DNA of 64,000 nt from Bradyrhizobium xenonodulans (GCF_027594865.1 NZ_CP089391.1:434001-498000), one strand, 5' to 3'; counted from the stretch's first letter, positions 36,559 through 47,858 are shown. Numbers and translations: made by a program. Notes: generated by a model not told the origin, from the letters alone.

Positions 36559-39500
36559 TCAAGCGGTCAGCGCCCTGCGGATGATCCGCGCGAGGTCCGA
36601 TTTGCGGTACGGCTTCGCCAGCAGCAGGACGCCCGAATCCAGCCGGCCGTGATGGATGATCGCGTTCTCGGTATAGCCGGACGTATAGACCACCCTGAGG
36701 TCGGGACGTGTCTTCAGCACCTCGTCGGCAAGCTGCCGTCCGTTCATCTTGCCGGGCATGATGACGTCGGTGAACAGCAGGTCGAACGGCTTTCCGGAGG
36801 CGACGATCGCGAGCGCTTCCGCGGCGTTCGCGGCCTGCAAGGTGACGTAGCCGAGCGAATGCAGCTGCGCCAGCACGTAGTCGCGCACCAGCCGGTCGTC
36901 CTCGACGACGAGGATCGTCTCGTGCCCGCCCTCGATCGTCGCCGGCATCACGCCCTCGCCCACTGCGGTGGGCGTCTTGCCCGGCGGCAGATACATCTTG
37001 ATCGTGGTGCCGTGGCCTTCCTCGCTGTAGATCTTGATGTGGCCCGCGGACTGCTTGATGAAGCCGTAGACCATCGAAAGCCCGAGCCCGGTGCCCTTGC
37101 CCGGTCCCTTCGAGGTGAAGAACGGATCGAACACCCTGGCCAGCATGTTGGCGGGGATGCCGGTGCCGGTGTCGCTCACGGCGATCAGCACATAGTGTCC
37201 CGGCGGGACGTCGTTGACGCTGGCATAGACCTCGTCGAGATAGGCGGCGCCCGTCTCCACGATCAGCTTGCCGCCGCCGGGCATGGCGTCGCGGGCATTG
37301 AGCGCGAGGTTGAGGATCGCGGTGGTGAGCTGGTTGGGATCGACGATCGCAACGCAGCTCTCGTCCTCGAACACCGATTCGATCTGGATCTGCTCGCCCA
37401 GCGTCGGCCGCAACAGCTTTGCGGTGTCGATGATCAGCACGTTGATGTCGATCTCGCGCGGCTGGAGCGGCTGCTTGCGCGCGAAGGCGAGCAGGTGCTG
37501 GGTCAACTCGGCGCCGCGCCCGGCGGCCTCGTCGATCATCTTGGTGATCGCCGCAAGCTCCGGCTCCTTCGCCACCGCATCGGCCAGAATCTCGATCGTG
37601 CCGGTGATGACGGTGAGGATGTTGTTGAAGTCGTGCGCCACGCCGCCGGTGAGCTGGCCGACCGCCTCCATCTTCTCGGCGTGGCGGATGCGTTCCTCGG
37701 AGGCGATCTTGTCGGTGAGGTCGCGGTAGAACACGTTGAACAGAATGCCTTCGCGGCGTCTGAGCGCCGTGACGCTCAGCTCGGCCCTGAATTCCTTGCC
37801 GTCGCGACGTCGGACCATGAGTTCGCGCCGGCGGTTGAGCGTCTGACCGTCCTGGGTCTCGAGGAAGCGCGCGAGGCCGGCCTTGACCCTCTCGCGCTCG
37901 CTCTCGGCGACGATGAGGTCGACCGCATTCCTGCCGAGCGCCTCGCTGCGCCGCCAGCCGAACAGCTCTTCGGCCCGCGAGCTCCAGTTCAGGATGGTGC
38001 TGCGGTCGTCGGTCTGGACGAAGGCGTCGAGCGCGGTCTCGACGATGTTGCGCGCGAGCAGCTCGCTTTCGCGCAAGGATTCTTCCGCGCGCCTCGCCTC
38101 GGTCATGTCGCGTCCGACGAAGAAGAAGCGGTTCGCCTGCGCGGACCAGTTGCCGAGCCAGGACAGCCAGACCTCGTGGCCGTTGCTGTGGAGGCACCTG
38201 GTGTCGGAGAGCTTGGGGCGTTCGCCGCGCCGCAGCGCGCGCATCTCCCCGCGCGACTGCTCGAGATGGTCGGGATGAATGAAATCCGTGCCGCTGCGGC
38301 CGAGCATCTGTTCCGGCCGGTAGCCGAGAATGGTCTCGCTGCTCGGACTGATCTGCGCGATATGGCCGCGCGCGTCCATGACCATGATCAGATCCTGCGA
38401 GGTCTCGAAGATCTGGCGCCGCTCCTCGATCTGCTGCTGCAGCGCCCGCTCGGCCCGCCGGGCCTCGGTGAGGCTGCGCGCGGAGCCGGAGGCGCCGATG
38501 ATCTCGCCCGACGGCCCCTTGATCGGTGACAGGCTGAGCGAGATCTCGACCGGCGTGCCGTCCTTGCGCAGGCGCACCGTCTCGAACCGCTCGATCGGCT
38601 CGCCTTCGGCGATCCGCTGCAAATAGGTCTTGCCTTGCGCGCGTCGATCCGTCGGGACGATGATCGCGGTGGATTGCCCGATCGCCTCTTCCGCCGAATG
38701 GCCGTAGAGACGTTCGGCGGCGGGATTCCAGCCGGTGATGATGGCGTCGAGCGACTGCATCACGATCGCATCGTCGGAGGATTCGACGGCGGCGCTGAAC
38801 AGGCGCTCGCGCGCTTCATGATGGCTGCGCGCGGCCTCGGTGCGGCGGTGCTCCTCGACTTCGCGTTCGAGAGCGGCTGTCTTTGCTCGCGTCTCTTCGA
38901 CCATCCGGGCAAAGGCCCGTGCCAGCACGCCCGTCTCGCCGCCGGCATCGAGCGGAATGTCGGCGGGCCGGCCACTGCCGATCGCCTCCACCGCCGCGGT
39001 CAGGCGCCCGATCGGGCGCGTCAACGAGCGCGCCAGGAATACGGCGAGCGCCGCCGCAGCGAGGACGGCAAGGACGCCGACGAGCAAGGACGTTTTCTGA
39101 ATGGCGGCCGGCACGCGGCCGAAGACCGCCGGGGGCACGGTCACGATGATCGCGACCCATTCCTTGCCCGCAAGCAATGCCGGGGCCATCGCCGCGCCGC
39201 TCGGGCGGTCCGAGGCGTCGGTCATGAGCTGCGTGGATACGTCCGGCGCGCCGGCCAGGGCCGCAAAAAATGGGAAATCCTTGCGCCAGTCGTTGGGACG
39301 GCCCTGCAATGCGCCGAATTCCCGCGCGCGATCGGGATGGACGAGATAATCGCCGCGCGAATTCACGACGTAAATCTCTCCTCCCGAGCCCGCGGTCGAG
39401 CGGACGCGGTCGAGCGCCGGACGCATGTCGATATTGGCGATGATGATGCCGAAGGGCCTGCCGTCCGGCGCGAACAGCGGCGTCGCGACGCGCAATGTCG

Positions 39501-40155
39501 GAACGTGAATATCCGCGGTCCCGCCCTGCCGGGTGGCGAGGTCGATCGGGGACACATAGACCTCGCCCGGCGCCAGTCGGATCGTGTCCTGAAAGTAGGT
39601 TCGCTCGCCTTTGCGCTCCAGCTCGCTGTCGGGGGCGACCCGTGCCTTTCCATTCGGGCCGGAGCGATCGACGCGGACCAGTTCGCGATGGTCGTCGTCG
39701 AGACCGATGATCCGAAACTGCCCGTAGCTGGGTTTGGCGTCGATCTCGGCTGCGAGCCGCGCTGCGATGCGCTCGCGCCAGGTTTGCTCCGAAACGCCGT
39801 CGAGCGCGTCGATGCCTCCGCCGATATGGGCGCGGATCAGGCCATTGATGGCTGCGGCGGAGCGATAGCCGGCCAGATCGCCGCGGGTGCCGGCAACGTA
39901 GGATTCGAGATTGGTCGCCAGCAGGCGCGACTGGGCTTCGACGCGTTCCAGGACCCGCGGAATAACGGCCTGGGTGATGTTGCGATAGCCCAACCAGCCG
40001 ACTGCGGCCACGGTCACCGCCACCAGCAGAATCATCGCGATGGCCAGCCGCGTTGCGAGCGTCATGGGGATATTCGTACCACGTCCCGAGTGGCCGCGCC
40101 CGTTCTGGCCCGAAACAGAGCGGAGGCTGTCGTCATTGGCGCTCGGTGCTGACAT
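36559..40155 (-). CDS. Hybrid sensor histidine kinase with periplasmic Cache-type domain, HAMP and three PAS domains
   Basis: A 1198-residue inner-membrane kinase. Membrane helices lie near residues 32-57 and 352-375 and flank a ~290-residue periplasmic region of the double-Cache kind (YVSPIDLATRQGG, VNSRGDYLVHPD). HAMP, a coiled coil and three PAS modules (about 450-560, 575-690, 700-810) follow. The phosphoacceptor is His841 in GGVAHDFNNILT, with ATPase motifs ALNARDAMPG, DTGTGIP and GKGTGLGLSMVYGF. The C-terminal receiver has Asp1130 in LLFTDVIMPGKMNG. Its start overlaps the end of the receiver gene at 40133 by 23 bp, so the two are one operon. Confidence 0.95.
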   Translation of the reverse strand: MSAPSANDDSLRSVSGQNGRGHSGRGTNIPMTLATRLAIAMILLVAVTVAAVGWLGYRNITQAVIPRVLERVEAQSRLLATNLESYVAGTRGDLAGYRSAAAINGLIRAHIGGGIDALDGVSEQTWRERIAARLAAEIDAKPSYGQFRIIGLDDDHRELVRVDRSGPNGKARVAPDSELERKGERTYFQDTIRLAPGEVYVSPIDLATRQGGTADIHVPTLRVATPLFAPDGRPFGIIIANIDMRPALDRVRSTAGSGGEIYVVNSRGDYLVHPDRAREFGALQGRPNDWRKDFPFFAALAGAPDVSTQLMTDASDRPSGAAMAPALLAGKEWVAIIVTVPPAVFGRVPAAIQKTSLLVGVLAVLAAAALAVFLARSLTRPIGRLTAAVEAIGSGRPADIPLDAGGETGVLARAFARMVEETRAKTAALEREVEEHRRTEAARSHHEARERLFSAAVESSDDAIVMQSLDAIITGWNPAAERLYGHSAEEAIGQSTAIIVPTDRRAQGKTYLQRIAEGEPIERFETVRLRKDGTPVEISLSLSPIKGPSGEIIGASGSARSLTEARRAERALQQQIEERRQIFETSQDLIMVMDARGHIAQISPSSETILGYRPEQMLGRSGTDFIHPDHLEQSRGEMRALRRGERPKLSDTRCLHSNGHEVWLSWLGNWSAQANRFFFVGRDMTEARRAEESLRESELLARNIVETALDAFVQTDDRSTILNWSSRAEELFGWRRSEALGRNAVDLIVAESERERVKAGLARFLETQDGQTLNRRRELMVRRRDGKEFRAELSVTALRRREGILFNVFYRDLTDKIASEERIRHAEKMEAVGQLTGGVAHDFNNILTVITGTIEILADAVAKEPELAAITKMIDEAAGRGAELTQHLLAFARKQPLQPREIDINVLIIDTAKLLRPTLGEQIQIESVFEDESCVAIVDPNQLTTAILNLALNARDAMPGGGKLIVETGAAYLDEVYASVNDVPPGHYVLIAVSDTGTGIPANMLARVFDPFFTSKGPGKGTGLGLSMVYGFIKQSAGHIKIYSEEGHGTTIKMYLPPGKTPTAVGEGVMPATIEGGHETILVVEDDRLVRDYVLAQLHSLGYVTLQAANAAEALAIVASGKPFDLLFTDVIMPGKMNGRQLADEVLKTRPDLRVVYTSGYTENAIIHHGRLDSGVLLLAKPYRKSDLARIIRRALTA

Positions 40156-40552
40156 CGGGAGCCTCCGGCTGCAGCGCCTTCAGGCAGCCGTCGACCGCGG
40201 CGAGCAACGCGTCGGGGCGAAATGGCTTCTGAAGGCTTGCCACCGCGCCGAGCTTGGTCGCCATCTTGAGAAAATCCGGCTCTGCATAAGCGTCCGGCGT
40301 GAGCGAGCGTCCGGAAATGACGATGATGGGAATGGCCGGCTGCAGCGCCCGGATGTGGCGCATCGTCTCCAGCCCGTCCATGCCGGGCATGAAGATGTCG
40401 AGGAACAGCAAGTCGACCGGGCTGGCCTCGAACAGCGCGAGCCCCTTGCGGCCGTCGCCCGCAACGGTGACGTGGTGACCGGCCCTTTCCAGGATCAGCC
40501 GGATCGTGATCTGCACGGCCGGGTCGTCATCCACGATCAGGATGTTGGCCAC
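40133..40552 (-). CDS. Single-domain response regulator
   Basis: A 139-residue receiver: ILIVDDDPAVQITIRLI, phosphoacceptor LFLDIFMPGMDG, Ser in ISGRS and Lys in LQKPFRP. Start is GTG 40552 with GGAGG 8 bp upstream. It is the first gene of a two-gene operon with the hybrid kinase, so it is the likely downstream acceptor in that phosphorelay. It is a close relative of the receiver at 28710, sharing the unusual AEPDFLKMATKLGA insertion-like helix after the Ser motif. Confidence 0.92.
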   Translation of the reverse strand: MANILIVDDDPAVQITIRLILERAGHHVTVAGDGRKGLALFEASPVDLLFLDIFMPGMDGLETMRHIRALQPAIPIIVISGRSLTPDAYAEPDFLKMATKLGAVASLQKPFRPDALLAAVDGCLKALQPEAPDVSTERQ

Positions 40553-40735
40553 GTCAAAAACCTCCGGGTCGGACAGGGATGCCTCCCGCGACCCAAATCA
40601 AAGCTTCAAATACGAAATTGTTGCGCGAATTGTGCTCGTCCTGCAAGCACCGCGCGGCTATCCGATGGTCGTAAGCGGCGCCTGGATTCGATGGCCGTCC
40701 ATATGCACGATGAGGTGCACATGGTCAGGACGCCG

Positions 40736-41461
40736 TCACAATAGCCCGTCGGTCAGGTATTCGGGATAGTGGCTCCGGATCTTGTCCAGCTCGCTCAGTG
40801 TGCCCGACAGGTGTTTGCGCAGATGCTGTTGCGCAGCGTCGGCGTCGCCGGCCTCGATCGCACGCGTGATCAGCTTGTGATGGCGGACGATGTTCTGGGC
40901 CTTGCCGGGGGAGGGCAAATGCAGCCGGCGCAGCCGGTCGATATGTCCGCTGCGGCTGCGGACCAGCGTCCACAAATCCTGCTTGCCGGCCGCGGCATAG
41001 AGCTGCCCGTGAAAATCATTGTCGCCGGCCATGAAGGCTTCGAAGTCGCCGGCCTTGGCAAATTGCTGTTGCAGCGCAATGGCATGGTCGAGGCGGATCA
41101 CCAGCGCGGCGTCGTGGCTGCCTGCCAGGAGGCGCACGATCTCCAGCTCTAGCGCCTGGCGCAGGAAATGCGCTTGCTCGGCGCGGCTGATGTCGATCCG
41201 GCTGACCACGGTTGCGTGCTGCGGAAACACGTCGACCAGGCCCTCTTCCTCGAGCCGCATCAAGGCGTCGCGCACCGGTGTCGAGCTGATGCCGAACTGG
41301 CCGGCGAGCTCGGCGCGCGACAGCGGCGCGCCGGGCGGCAGCTCCAGGGCAATGATCGCATTGCGCAGCCGCTCGAACACCTGCGGCGCGGCCTGGCGGG
41401 CGCGATCGAGCCTTGAACCGGTCTTCGCGGGCGCGCGTGGCGCGGTATGGGCTGCTTCCAT
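40736..41461 (-). CDS. FadR-subfamily GntR transcriptional regulator
   Basis: A 241-residue regulator. The winged helix covers residues ~25-90 (FERLRNAIIALELPPGAPLS, then LAGQFGISSTPVRDALMRLE). The all-helical FCD ligand-binding domain covers ~100-230, with metal-type residues in DNDFH, and HHKLITRAIEAGD. FCD proteins usually bind carboxylates such as sugar acids. It is divergent from the sugar-acid operon, with the palindromic operator 24 bp before its own ATG, so it very likely represses both and is released by an operon metabolite. Confidence 0.93.
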   Translation of the reverse strand: MEAAHTAPRAPAKTGSRLDRARQAAPQVFERLRNAIIALELPPGAPLSRAELAGQFGISSTPVRDALMRLEEEGLVDVFPQHATVVSRIDISRAEQAHFLRQALELEIVRLLAGSHDAALVIRLDHAIALQQQFAKAGDFEAFMAGDNDFHGQLYAAAGKQDLWTLVRSRSGHIDRLRRLHLPSPGKAQNIVRHHKLITRAIEAGDADAAQQHLRKHLSGTLSELDKIRSHYPEYLTDGLL

Positions 41462-41484
41462 GTCGGGTCCCGCGGGCTTGCCTT

Positions 41485-41510
41485 TGATGCACTAATATAT
41501 TAGTGCATCA
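41485..41510. promoter_or_regulatory. 26-bp perfect palindromic operator for the GntR regulator
   Basis: The half-site TGATGCACTAATA (41485-41497) is followed directly by its exact reverse complement (41498-41510). The AT-rich core CTAATATATTAG flanked by TGCA fits FadR/VanR-type GntR operators. It lies 24 bp from the regulator ATG and 46 bp from the operon's first ATG, where it can block both promoters. Confidence 0.85.
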
Positions 41511-41555
41511 GCAGGGTCAACGCGGCTGAACGCTGGCCGGAGGAAACACACAACA

Positions 41556-42575
41556 ATGATCAAGCATCTTCGTAGCAAGCTTGCGGCTGCCGCCCTGATC
41601 GCCGCCGCCGCCCTGTCGGGATCTGCGGCCCATGCGCAGCAGAAATCCGAGATCGCGCTGTCGCGCCAGCCCGGCATTTTCTACATGCCGAGCCACATCA
41701 TGGAAAAACAGAAACTGATCGAGAAGCATGCAGCTAGCCTCGGAGTTGCTGGCGTCACCACCAAGTGGATCACCTTCTCCGGCGGCGGCGCGCAGACCGA
41801 TGCGCTGCTCGCGGGCGGCGTCGACATCCTCAACACCGGCACCGGCAATCTTCTGTTGCTGTGGGACCGCACCCGCGGCGGCGTGAAGGGCATCGTTGCG
41901 ACCTCGGCGCAACCGATGACGCTGATCTCCAGAGACGCCAACATCAAGTCGATCAAGGATTTCGCCCCCGGCGACAAGATCGCGGTGCCGACGGTGAAGG
42001 TCTCGACCCAGGCGATCGTGCTCCAGATCGCGGCGTCTGAGGCTTTCGGCGCCGATCAATGGTCGAAGCTCGACGCCAACACGGTGCAACTCGGCCATCC
42101 CGACGCCTATGCGGCGCTGTCCAATTCCAAGCACGAGGTGCATACGCACTTCTCGATCCCGCCTTTCACGTTCCTCGAGCTGAAGAACGTGCCGGGTGCG
42201 CATGTCGTGCTGTCCTCGCCTGACGTGATGGGCGGCCCGCTCAGCCAGGCGCAATTCTTCACCACGACCAAATTCGCGGACGCCAATCCAAAGATCATCC
42301 AGGCCGTGCGTGACGCCACCAAGGAGGCGCAGGACCTGATCCGCAGCGACACCAAACAGGCGGTCGAGATCTACAAGGAGATCACCGGGGACAAGACCTC
42401 CGTGGAGGAGCTGCTCGATCTGCTGAAAGAGCCCGGCATGATGGAGTGGAATCTGGAGCCGCAGGGCACGATGAAGTTCGCCGCGCATCTGTTCAAGACC
42501 GGCACGCTGAAGAACCAGCCCAAGGCCTGGACGGACTACTATCTCCCCGTCGCCCACGATTTGAAGGGCAATTGA
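41556..42575 (+). CDS. NMT1/SsuA-like ABC transporter substrate-binding protein
   Basis: A 339-residue periplasmic binding protein. The signal peptide ends ALSGSAAHAQQ. Family blocks are ALSRQPGIFYMPSHIMEKQK, the ALLAGGVDILNTGTGNLLLL loop and IAVPTVKVSTQ. Its relatives import taurine, alkylsulfonates, nitrate or thiamine precursors, not sugars. ATG at 41556 has GGAGGAAACACA upstream. First gene of the operon; the downstream ATPase ATG overlaps its TGA. The ligand is unknown; operon content points to an acidic sugar derivative or lactone. Confidence 0.92.
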   Translation: MIKHLRSKLAAAALIAAAALSGSAAHAQQKSEIALSRQPGIFYMPSHIMEKQKLIEKHAASLGVAGVTTKWITFSGGGAQTDALLAGGVDILNTGTGNLLLLWDRTRGGVKGIVATSAQPMTLISRDANIKSIKDFAPGDKIAVPTVKVSTQAIVLQIAASEAFGADQWSKLDANTVQLGHPDAYAALSNSKHEVHTHFSIPPFTFLELKNVPGAHVVLSSPDVMGGPLSQAQFFTTTKFADANPKIIQAVRDATKEAQDLIRSDTKQAVEIYKEITGDKTSVEELLDLLKEPGMMEWNLEPQGTMKFAAHLFKTGTLKNQPKAWTDYYLPVAHDLKGN

Positions 42576-43336
42576 TGGCTCTGCTCGACGTCAACGGGGT
42601 GACGCTGCGCTACAAGACCTCCAGCGCCGTCGTCACCGCCACCGAAAGGGTCTCGTTCACCGTCGACAAATCCGACCGCTTCGTGCTGCTCGGGCCGTCC
42701 GGCTGCGGCAAGTCGACCCTGCTCAAGGCCGTCGGCGGCTACATGAGCCCCAGCGAAGGCCGCATGACCATCAACGATCGTGAGATCCACGGTCCCGGCG
42801 CCGACCGCATGATGATCTTCCAGGAGTTCGACCAACTCCTGCCCTGGAAGAGCGTGCTTGCCAACGTCATGTTTCCGCTCCTCACCGCGCGAAAACTGTC
42901 GCGCAAGGACGCCGAGGCGAAGGCGCGGGCCTATATCGAGAAGGTCGGCCTCACCCGCGTGGTCGATGCCTATCCGCACACGCTCTCCGGCGGCATGAAG
43001 CAGCGCGTCGCGATTGCGCGCGGCATGGCGATGGAGCCGGACATCCTGCTGATGGACGAGCCGTTCGCCGCGCTGGACGCGCTGACGCGCAGGACCTGCC
43101 AGGACGAGCTGCTCCAGCTCTGGAGCGAGACCAAGTTCACGGTGCTATTCGTGACCCATTCGATTGCGGAAGCGATCCGCATCGGCAACCGCATCCTGCT
43201 GCTGTCACCGCATCCCGGCCGCGTCAAGGCCGAGGTGATCGATGTCGATAAGGTCTCCAGTGGAGACGGCAGTGCTGGCCGATTGGAGAAGGAGATCCAT
43301 GATCTCCTGTTCGCAGCCGAAGCCACGGCGCATTGA
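42575..43336 (+). CDS. ABC transporter ATPase (SsuB/TauB type)
   Basis: A 253-residue ATPase with all motifs intact: Walker A GPSGCGKST (40-48), Q-loop FQEFDQLLPW, signature LSGGMKQRV, Walker B ILLMDEPF and H-loop VTHSIAEA. The ATG overlaps the binding-protein stop by one base (TGATG), giving translational coupling. It energises import through the permease at 43348. Confidence 0.96.
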   Translation: MALLDVNGVTLRYKTSSAVVTATERVSFTVDKSDRFVLLGPSGCGKSTLLKAVGGYMSPSEGRMTINDREIHGPGADRMMIFQEFDQLLPWKSVLANVMFPLLTARKLSRKDAEAKARAYIEKVGLTRVVDAYPHTLSGGMKQRVAIARGMAMEPDILLMDEPFAALDALTRRTCQDELLQLWSETKFTVLFVTHSIAEAIRIGNRILLLSPHPGRVKAEVIDVDKVSSGDGSAGRLEKEIHDLLFAAEATAH

Positions 43337-43347
43337 GGGAGCCTGCC

Positions 43348-44198
43348 ATGGGCGAAGCGAAAATATTGCTGCGTGATGCGCCGGTCGCCGCCGCCGACGA
43401 GGTCGAGCGCAAGCTGAGCGTGCTTGAGTTGTTGTGGAACGACGGTTTTGTCCGCAAGACCGTCATCATCCTGTTCCTGGCCGCGATCTGGGAGGCCTAC
43501 GGCGTCGCCCTCGACAATCCCCTGTTGTTTCCGACGCTGCACGATACCGCCGTGACATTGTTCGACCGCGTCAAGGACGGCACCATTCCGATGCGAGCCT
43601 GGACCTCGCTGAAGGTTCTGTTCATGGGCTATTCGGCCGGCATCGCACTGGCCGCGATCTTCACCGTGCTCGCGATCTCGACGCGCATCGGCACCGACTT
43701 CCTCGAGACCGTGACGGCGATGTTCAACCCGCTGCCGGCCATCGCGCTGCTGCCGCTCGCTCTGATCTGGTTCGGCCTCGGCAATGGCAGCCTCGTCTTC
43801 GTGCTGATCCATTCGGTGCTGTGGCCGGTCGCGCTCAACACCCATTCCGGCTTCAAGAGCGTGTCCAACACGCTGCGCATGGTCGGCCGCAATTACGGCC
43901 TGCGCGGGTTGCCCTATGTGGCGAAAATCCTGATCCCCGCCGCGTTCGGCTCGATCCTCACGGGTCTCAAGATCGGCTGGGCGTTCGCCTGGCGCACCTT
44001 GATCGCGGCCGAGCTGGTGTTCGGCGTGTCCTCGGGGCAGGGCGGGCTCGGCTGGTTCATCTTCGAGAACCGCAATCTGCTCGACATACCCGCAGTGTTC
44101 GCGGGCCTCTTGACGGTGATCATCATCGGGCTCTTTGTCGAGAACCTGATCTTCCGCGCCATCGAGCGGAACACCGTGCAGAAATGGGGCACCCAATC

Positions 44199-44202
<4 letters not shown>
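43348..44202 (+). CDS. ABC transporter permease (SsuC/TauC type)
   Basis: A 284-residue inner-membrane permease with about six helices. The EAA-type loop reads NTHSGFKSVSNTLRMVGRNYG, where it contacts the ATPase. ATG at 43348 follows GAGGGAGCCTGCC. Its last four bases overlap the dehydratase start (ATGA), showing that uptake and catabolism genes are translated together. Confidence 0.95.
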
Positions 44203-45938
<1,736 letters not shown>

Positions 45939-45948
45939 AGAGTACACC

Positions 45949-46668
45949 ATGACCAAACTCAGCGAAGCCACCCGCAACAAGCTCAAATCCGTCTCCACCG
46001 CCACGGTGGCGACCGCGCTGTTCAAGCGCGGCCTGCGCATCCAGATGATCCAGGATGTCCACCCGCTCGGCGCCGATCAGCCGACCATGGTCGGCGAGGC
46101 CTTCACGCTGCGCTACATGCCGGCGCGCGAGGACCTCAACACCATCGACGTGTTCAAGGACCGCTCGCATCCGCAGCGCAAGGCGGTTGAGGATTGCCCG
46201 CCGGGTGCCGTGCTGGTGATGGACAGCCGCAAGGACGCGCGCGCGGCGTCGGCCGGCGCGATCCTGGTGACGCGCCTGATGAAGCGCGGCGTCGCCGGCG
46301 TCGTCACCGACGGCGGCTTTCGCGATTCCGCCGAGATCGCCAAGCTCGGCATCCCCGCCTATCACCATCGTCCGAGTGCGCCGACCAACCTGACGCTGCA
46401 CCAGGCGATCGAGATCAACGTTCCCATTGGCTGCGGCGATGCGCCGGTGTTTCCCGGCGACGTCATCCTCGGCGATGCCGACGGCGTGATCGTGATCCCC
46501 GCGCATCTCGCCGACGAGATCGCGAACGAGACCTTCGAGATGACCGCGTTCGAGGATTTCGTCACCGAGGAAGTCGGCAAGGGCCGCGGCATCTTCGGCC
46601 TTTATCCCGCGACCGATCCGCAGACGCTCACCGACTTCGCGGCCTGGCGCAAGGCGAACGGCCGCTGA
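45949..46668 (+). CDS. RraA-fold protein, probable class II (metal) aldolase or related enzyme
   Basis: A 239-residue RraA/HMG-aldolase-family protein. The active-site loop GVVTDGGFRDSAEI supplies the conserved Arg-Asp pair used by metal-dependent 4-hydroxy-4-methyl-2-oxoglutarate/oxaloacetate-type pyruvate aldolases. GDADGVIVIP is the second family block. Next to a 2-keto-3-deoxyaldonate-forming dehydratase, the natural inference is cleavage of the keto-deoxy acid to pyruvate (or pyruvate-like acid) plus an aldehyde. A regulator-of-RNase role is improbable at this locus. It starts 10 bp after the dehydratase stop. Confidence 0.85.
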   Translation: MTKLSEATRNKLKSVSTATVATALFKRGLRIQMIQDVHPLGADQPTMVGEAFTLRYMPAREDLNTIDVFKDRSHPQRKAVEDCPPGAVLVMDSRKDARAASAGAILVTRLMKRGVAGVVTDGGFRDSAEIAKLGIPAYHHRPSAPTNLTLHQAIEINVPIGCGDAPVFPGDVILGDADGVIVIPAHLADEIANETFEMTAFEDFVTEEVGKGRGIFGLYPATDPQTLTDFAAWRKANGR

Positions 46669-46748
46669 GGCCCCGCGCGCCAATACCACGTCACGACAAC
46701 GAGCTGGCGCATCAAGCGCCGGCCTTTTATCAAGCAGGGAGGACTTCA

Positions 46749-47840
46749 ATGAACTTCACGCGACGCAATCTCATGGCCGGCGCTGGCGCGATGGCTGCTT
46801 CCACGCTTCTCGCCCGCGCCGCCGGCGCCCAGTCGTTCCCGTTCACGCCGAACCAGCGCTACCCCGATCCCGCCGTCCAGATTCTCGATCCCGGCTTCGC
46901 AAAATACCGGCTCTATTCCTCGACGGTCGAGCAGGTCGCGTCAGGCTTTCGCTGGGCCGAGGGTCCGGCGTATTTCCCCGAGGGCGGCTATCTCTTGTTC
47001 TCGGACATTCCCAACAACCGGATCATGAAGTTCGACGAGAAGACCGGGCAGACCAGTGTGTTCCGCGCCAACGCCAACTACGCCAACGGCAATGCGCGCG
47101 ACCGCCAGGGCCGCCTCGTCACCTGCGAGCACTCGGTGACCCGCCGCATCACCCGCACCGAGAAGGACGGCAAGATCACCGTGCTCGCCGACAAGTTCGA
47201 GGGCAAGCGGCTGAACGCGCCGAACGACATCGTGGTGAAGTCGGACGACAGCATCTGGTTCACCGATCCGCTGTTCGGCATCAACGGCGAGTGGGAGGGC
47301 AAGAAGGAGAAGGCCGAGCAGGCCACCACCAATGTCTATCGCATCGCCAAGGACGGCAAGATCAGCGCCGTCCTCACCGATCTGGTCAACCCGAACGGCC
47401 TTGCCTTCTCGCCGGACGAGAAGAAGCTCTATATCGTCGAGTGGAAGGGCACGCCCAACCGCAGCATCTGGAGCTACAATGTCGGCGACGACGGCAGCCT
47501 CAGCGGCAAGACCAAGCTGATCGACGCGGTCGATCAAGGCTCGCTCGACGGCTTCCGCGTCGACCGCGACGGCAATCTCTGGTGCGGCTGGGGCTCCAAC
47601 GGTGCGCTGCAGGCTGAACCCACCGATGTCGGCGGCCGCAAGGTGTTTCAGCTCAAGGCGAGGCCGGAGGATCTCGACGGCGTCATGGTGTTCAACGCGG
47701 ACGGCAAGCCGCTCGCCTTCATCAAGCTGCCCGAGCGCTGCGCCAATCTCTGCTTCGGCGGCCCCAAGAACAACCGGCTCTATATGGCGAGCAGCCATTC
47801 GATCTATGCGCTCTATGTCGAGGCGCACGGTGCGGTGTGA
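46749..47840 (+). CDS. Tat-exported SMP-30/gluconolactonase-like protein
   Basis: A 363-residue six-bladed propeller lactonase. The N terminus MNFTRRNLMAGAGAMAAS is a twin-arginine signal, with cleavage near RAAGAQ, so the enzyme folds in the cytoplasm and works in the periplasm. Metal-site residues are suggested by WAEGPAYF, LNAPNDIVV (Asn-Asp) and GSLDGFRVD. It would hydrolyse a sugar lactone before import. ATG at 46749 follows AGGGAGGACTTCA. Last gene of the operon, 80 bp after the RraA gene. Confidence 0.92.
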   Translation: MNFTRRNLMAGAGAMAASTLLARAAGAQSFPFTPNQRYPDPAVQILDPGFAKYRLYSSTVEQVASGFRWAEGPAYFPEGGYLLFSDIPNNRIMKFDEKTGQTSVFRANANYANGNARDRQGRLVTCEHSVTRRITRTEKDGKITVLADKFEGKRLNAPNDIVVKSDDSIWFTDPLFGINGEWEGKKEKAEQATTNVYRIAKDGKISAVLTDLVNPNGLAFSPDEKKLYIVEWKGTPNRSIWSYNVGDDGSLSGKTKLIDAVDQGSLDGFRVDRDGNLWCGWGSNGALQAEPTDVGGRKVFQLKARPEDLDGVMVFNADGKPLAFIKLPERCANLCFGGPKNNRLYMASSHSIYALYVEAHGAV

Positions 47841-47858
47841 GTCGGCGGGCCAAGCTGC

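Noticed and set aside
36409..38529. A 706-codon open frame on the plus strand opposite the hybrid kinase.
   Set aside because: The minus-strand reading has complete PAS, HisKA, ATPase and receiver motifs; the plus reading has none.
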